Assembly (NCBI GenBank): GCA_016860685.1
Contig: BOJX01000024.1
Span: 1 to 36,026 of the forward strand
Length of the DNA stretch: 36,026 nucleotides
Direction: 5' to 3'
DNA from: Planctomycetota bacterium
Lineage (GTDB): Bacteria > Planctomycetota > Phycisphaerae > UBA1845
Part shown: positions 33,720 through 36,026 of the stretch, piece by piece
How positions within the stretch are numbered: position 1 is the stretch's first letter
Layout: every line of letters starts with the position of its first letter
The notes under the pieces: generated by a model
What the model was told of the DNA's origin: nothing
The model's input: only the letters and a program-made list of their open reading frames with translations
The model's database searches: none
Translations under genes and position numbers: made by a program

Positions 33720-36026
33720 ATGCCTCAGAACATAAACCCCGAGCGCGAGCAAAGCCCCTCCTGGCGCAGGCTTTTCGTCGGCCGCGAAGACGCCATGCGT
33801 CAGCTTCAAGACGACTGGCGAAGCGCCGCTGAAGGCAGGCCGCAGTTTGTCATCCTCCTCGCCGAAAGCGGCGTCGGCAAGACGCGCCTGGTGCAGGAGT
33901 TCTACCGCTGGCTCAGTCAGAACGCCGACGCGCCGGATCCGAGGGGGTACTGGCCGGACTCGTTCACCCAGGACCACGCCAGCCTGAACGTCAACCCGAC
34001 GTTCGCCCCAGGCTGGAACGCGGAGCGGACGCCGATCCCGTGGCTTTGGTGGGGACTTCGCTGGGTCCGCCCCGAACGCCGCAACCAGATCGACGAACGT
34101 TGCGCCTTGGTCAGTCATGCCGACTCGCTGGCGCAGCACATCATGCCGATCGTCGACGCGCGGACCGTAACGGATCGTCATAAAGCCGCCTTCCTGCGCA
34201 CCGCCACGGACCTGGCCCAGTTCATCCCCGTGATCGGCCAGTTCGTCGGCGGGGCGCAAGCCGTGAGGAATCTGCTGACCGAAACACGCCAGGATCTTCG
34301 CGAGGCCCGGGAGGCGGGGCGGCGCCTTCAGGGGGATCCCGCCGCCCAGGCCCAGTCCAGACTCGAAAGCCTCGGCGACAAGGTGCTGGACCTCTTCCGC
34401 GCGTTCCTGGATTCCGACCGCGCCGACGCGCCGACCCTTCCCGTCGTCCTCGTCCTCGACGACGCGCAGTGGGCCGACTCGGAAACCCTTCGCTTCGTCT
34501 ACCGTCTCTGGGGCGAGGCGACGGCGAAATGCTGGCCGTTGCTCATCCTCGCGACGCACTGGGAGCGGGAGTGGCGCGAGCACCGGAACATCCTCCCCGA
34601 CGGCAACCTGCCGCGACGTCTCAGCGACCTGCTCGAACTGCTCCCCTCCGACTTGCGCAAGGGCATCGTCGAGCGGCCGGTCGACCTCGTCGATGACCTT
34701 TCCCGGATCGTGGAACTCGCGCTGCCCGGTCTGGCGCCCGAGGAGCGCCAAACTCTTCTGAACCGGGCCGACGGAAATCCGCTCCTGCTGATCGAGATGG
34801 TGGATTACCTTCTTCGGCGACCGGAGTGGTTCGTCGGCCGCGACACCTCCGCCGCGCTCACCCCCGTCGCCGCTCAACGCCTGCACGAAACCCCCTCGGA
34901 TCTCGTCCGTCTGTATGACGACCGTTTCCACGCCCTGGACGAGACCGTCCGCGACCTGCTCGGCTGGAGCAGTGCGCAGGGCGTGCGCTTCCTGACCTCA
35001 CTGACCGCCGCCGTCTCCCGCAAGCTCCGCCCCAACTGGCAGGATCACGTCGTTCAAGACGGGCTGAATCGCGCCGAGAACCCCGCCGCCGTCATTCAGA
35101 GGTTCAACGTGTACCGAAACGAGTTCCGCCAGGCCGCCTTCCTTCACGTGGCCAGCGCCTATCTCGGCGCCCAGCCCGACACCCAGAAGGCGGTGAAAGA
35201 CGCCCTGGAGAAGGAATTGACGAACGTGGTCCTGAGCGGCGGGCTGGACGCGCTTCCTCCGGAGGAGCGCCGTGACGCCCTGCTGATGGCGCAGAACGCC
35301 CTGTGGGAGGAGGGTCGTCCGGCTGACGTTACCGACCCCTCGTACGTCGCCTGGGTCCGCGGTCTTTTTCGCCTGCACGACGTGGACCGCGAACAGCGAC
35401 TCTGGGCGTCGACGCTCGACGTCGCCAAGCGACTGAACCGCGCCAGGCCCGAGGAAGGCTGGTCATTCGATGTTCTTCCCTTCTGGTCGCAAATCCGCGT
35501 CATTGACACGTTGCGAGAGTTTCGACGTCTCGACGAGGCGCTGCGCTGGTCCGAAGCCGTGGAGGCGCAATGTCGCGCCGCCGCTTCACACAACCCTGCC
35601 CGGCAAGCCCTGCGCGACCTGTCGGTGTCGCTGGACCGGGTCGGCGACGTGCGGCGTCTGAAGGGGGATCGGGACGCGGCGCTGGCGGCGTTCGAGGAGG
35701 GGCTGACGCTGAGTCGGCGGATCGCGCGGGAGTTCGGCGAGACGCCCGAAGCCCTGCGCGACCTGTCGGTGTCGCTGGACTGGGTCGGCGACGTGCGGCG
35801 TCTGAAGGGGGATCGGGACGCGGCGCTGGCGGCGTTCGAGGAGGGGCTGACGCTGCGTCGGCGGATCGCGCGGGAGTTCGGCGAGACGCCCGAAGCCCTG
35901 CGCGACCTGTCGGTGTCGCTGGACCGGGTCGGCGACGTGCGGCGTCTGAAGGGGGATCGGGACGCGGCGCTGGCGGCGTTCGAGGAGGGGCTGACGCTGA
36001 GTCGGCGGATCGCGCGGGAGTTCGGC
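33720..36026 (+). CDS. STAND/AAA-type NTPase with near-identical C-terminal repeats (3' partial)
   Basis: The frame is open from ATG 33720 (AGGA at 33707-33710) past the window edge, so at least 769 residues are present and the stop lies outside. An AAA/STAND-type ATPase domain begins at FVGREDAMRQL. Walker A is AESGVGKT (48-55) and Walker B is VVLVLDDAQWAD (D247, D248), followed by a LLILATHWERE strand (sensor-like) and NRADGNPLLLIEMVDYLL, the typical STAND helical block. Residues about 400-629 are helical and unrecognised. From residue 630 a 48-residue, TPR-like two-helix unit (LSVSLDRVGDVRRLKGDRDA, then a second helix) repeats, with only two differences between full copies. Such proteins act as NLR-like sensors or signal-transduction switches in other bacteria. 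No effector domain is visible at the N-terminus, so any effector must be C-terminal or a neighbour. Confidence 0.85.
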   Translation, partial: MPQNINPEREQSPSWRRLFVGREDAMRQLQDDWRSAAEGRPQFVILLAESGVGKTRLVQEFYRWLSQNADAPDPRGYWPDSFTQDHASLNVNPTFAPGWNAERTPIPWLWWGLRWVRPERRNQIDERCALVSHADSLAQHIMPIVDARTVTDRHKAAFLRTATDLAQFIPVIGQFVGGAQAVRNLLTETRQDLREAREAGRRLQGDPAAQAQSRLESLGDKVLDLFRAFLDSDRADAPTLPVVLVLDDAQWADSETLRFVYRLWGEATAKCWPLLILATHWEREWREHRNILPDGNLPRRLSDLLELLPSDLRKGIVERPVDLVDDLSRIVELALPGLAPEERQTLLNRADGNPLLLIEMVDYLLRRPEWFVGRDTSAALTPVAAQRLHETPSDLVRLYDDRFHALDETVRDLLGWSSAQGVRFLTSLTAAVSRKLRPNWQDHVVQDGLNRAENPAAVIQRFNVYRNEFRQAAFLHVASAYLGAQPDTQKAVKDALEKELTNVVLSGGLDALPPEERRDALLMAQNALWEEGRPADVTDPSYVAWVRGLFRLHDVDREQRLWASTLDVAKRLNRARPEEGWSFDVLPFWSQIRVIDTLREFRRLDEALRWSEAVEAQCRAAASHNPARQALRDLSVSLDRVGDVRRLKGDRDAALAAFEEGLTLSRRIAREFGETPEALRDLSVSLDWVGDVRRLKGDRDAALAAFEEGLTLRRRIAREFGETPEALRDLSVSLDRVGDVRRLKGDRDAALAAFEEGLTLSRRIAREFG
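35607..36026 (+). repeat. 144-bp tandem repeat array within the NTPase gene
   Basis: Two full units (35607-35750 and 35751-35894) and 132 bases of a third (35895-36026, cut by the window) are seen. Units 1 and 3 are identical over the shared length. Unit 2 differs at two bases, CGG to TGG (Arg to Trp) and AGT to CGT (Ser to Arg), both amino-acid changing. A diverged helical unit precedes the array (residues about 590-629). Confidence 0.97.

Noticed and set aside
33678-34931. - strand open frame of about 417 codons at the NTPase gene
   Set aside because: The + strand has Walker A, Walker B and STAND-type blocks in a continuous frame and a ribosome-binding site. The antisense product has none.
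35607-36026. CRISPR array at the right edge
   Set aside because: The 144-bp repeats are contiguous with no spacers, stay in frame and encode protein.

Overview
The window is GC-rich (about two thirds G+C by eye) and densely coding on both strands. The mix of genes best fits a Planctomycetota-like bacterium, possibly an uncultured one: very large secreted proteins, an SpvB/Rhs giant, a single-chain class II glycyl-tRNA synthetase, a pyruvate:ferredoxin oxidoreductase operon and an orphan TatD-type hydrolase of the ebo type. A myxobacterial or other deltaproteobacterial-type origin cannot be excluded. No insertion sequence, integrase, phage gene or CRISPR array was seen.

Left third (1-13750, + strand): four genes read as one operon. 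They encode a giant secreted protein whose layout resembles a Tc-toxin A component (5' end outside the window), two small related secreted proteins, and a 2277-residue protein with SpvB, FG-GAP, TcdB-middle and Rhs modules that ends in a domain carrying a metzincin zinc motif. Together they look like a divergent A plus B/C Tc-type system. This is inferred from domain order, because no search could be run. A tRNA-Phe on the - strand follows, with a good sigma-70-type promoter and a long leader, and then about 700 bases of non-coding sequence.

Middle (14775-23898): a - strand operon for pyruvate:ferredoxin (2-oxoacid) oxidoreductase. Its gamma subunit is fused to a GltD-like NAD(P)H/FAD module and a ferredoxin. 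The operon also holds an OmpH/Skp-like periplasmic protein and the alpha and beta subunits. A membrane protein, 5-formyltetrahydrofolate cyclo-ligase (with a structured upstream region that could be a 6S-like RNA) and a CoA-transferase fused to a GNAT acetyltransferase lie on the + strand.

Right part (24350-33346): an orphan ABC ATPase, a secreted protein with three CP...CCxxC metal-binding units, an EboB-like hydrolase, an exported DUF5648/DUF4352-like protein next to ferritin, a DUF885 peptidase-like protein and glycyl-tRNA synthetase. The synthetase gene contains a strikingly GC-poor internal segment.

Right edge (33720 to the end, + strand, open): a STAND/AAA-type NTPase whose C-terminus enters an array of almost perfect 144-bp (48-residue) repeats. 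This architecture is typical of NLR-like sensors in bacterial conflict systems and is the strongest lead for a new defence or signalling system. Short palindromes of a shared 17-base type and heptanucleotide repeats are scattered in several intergenic gaps.
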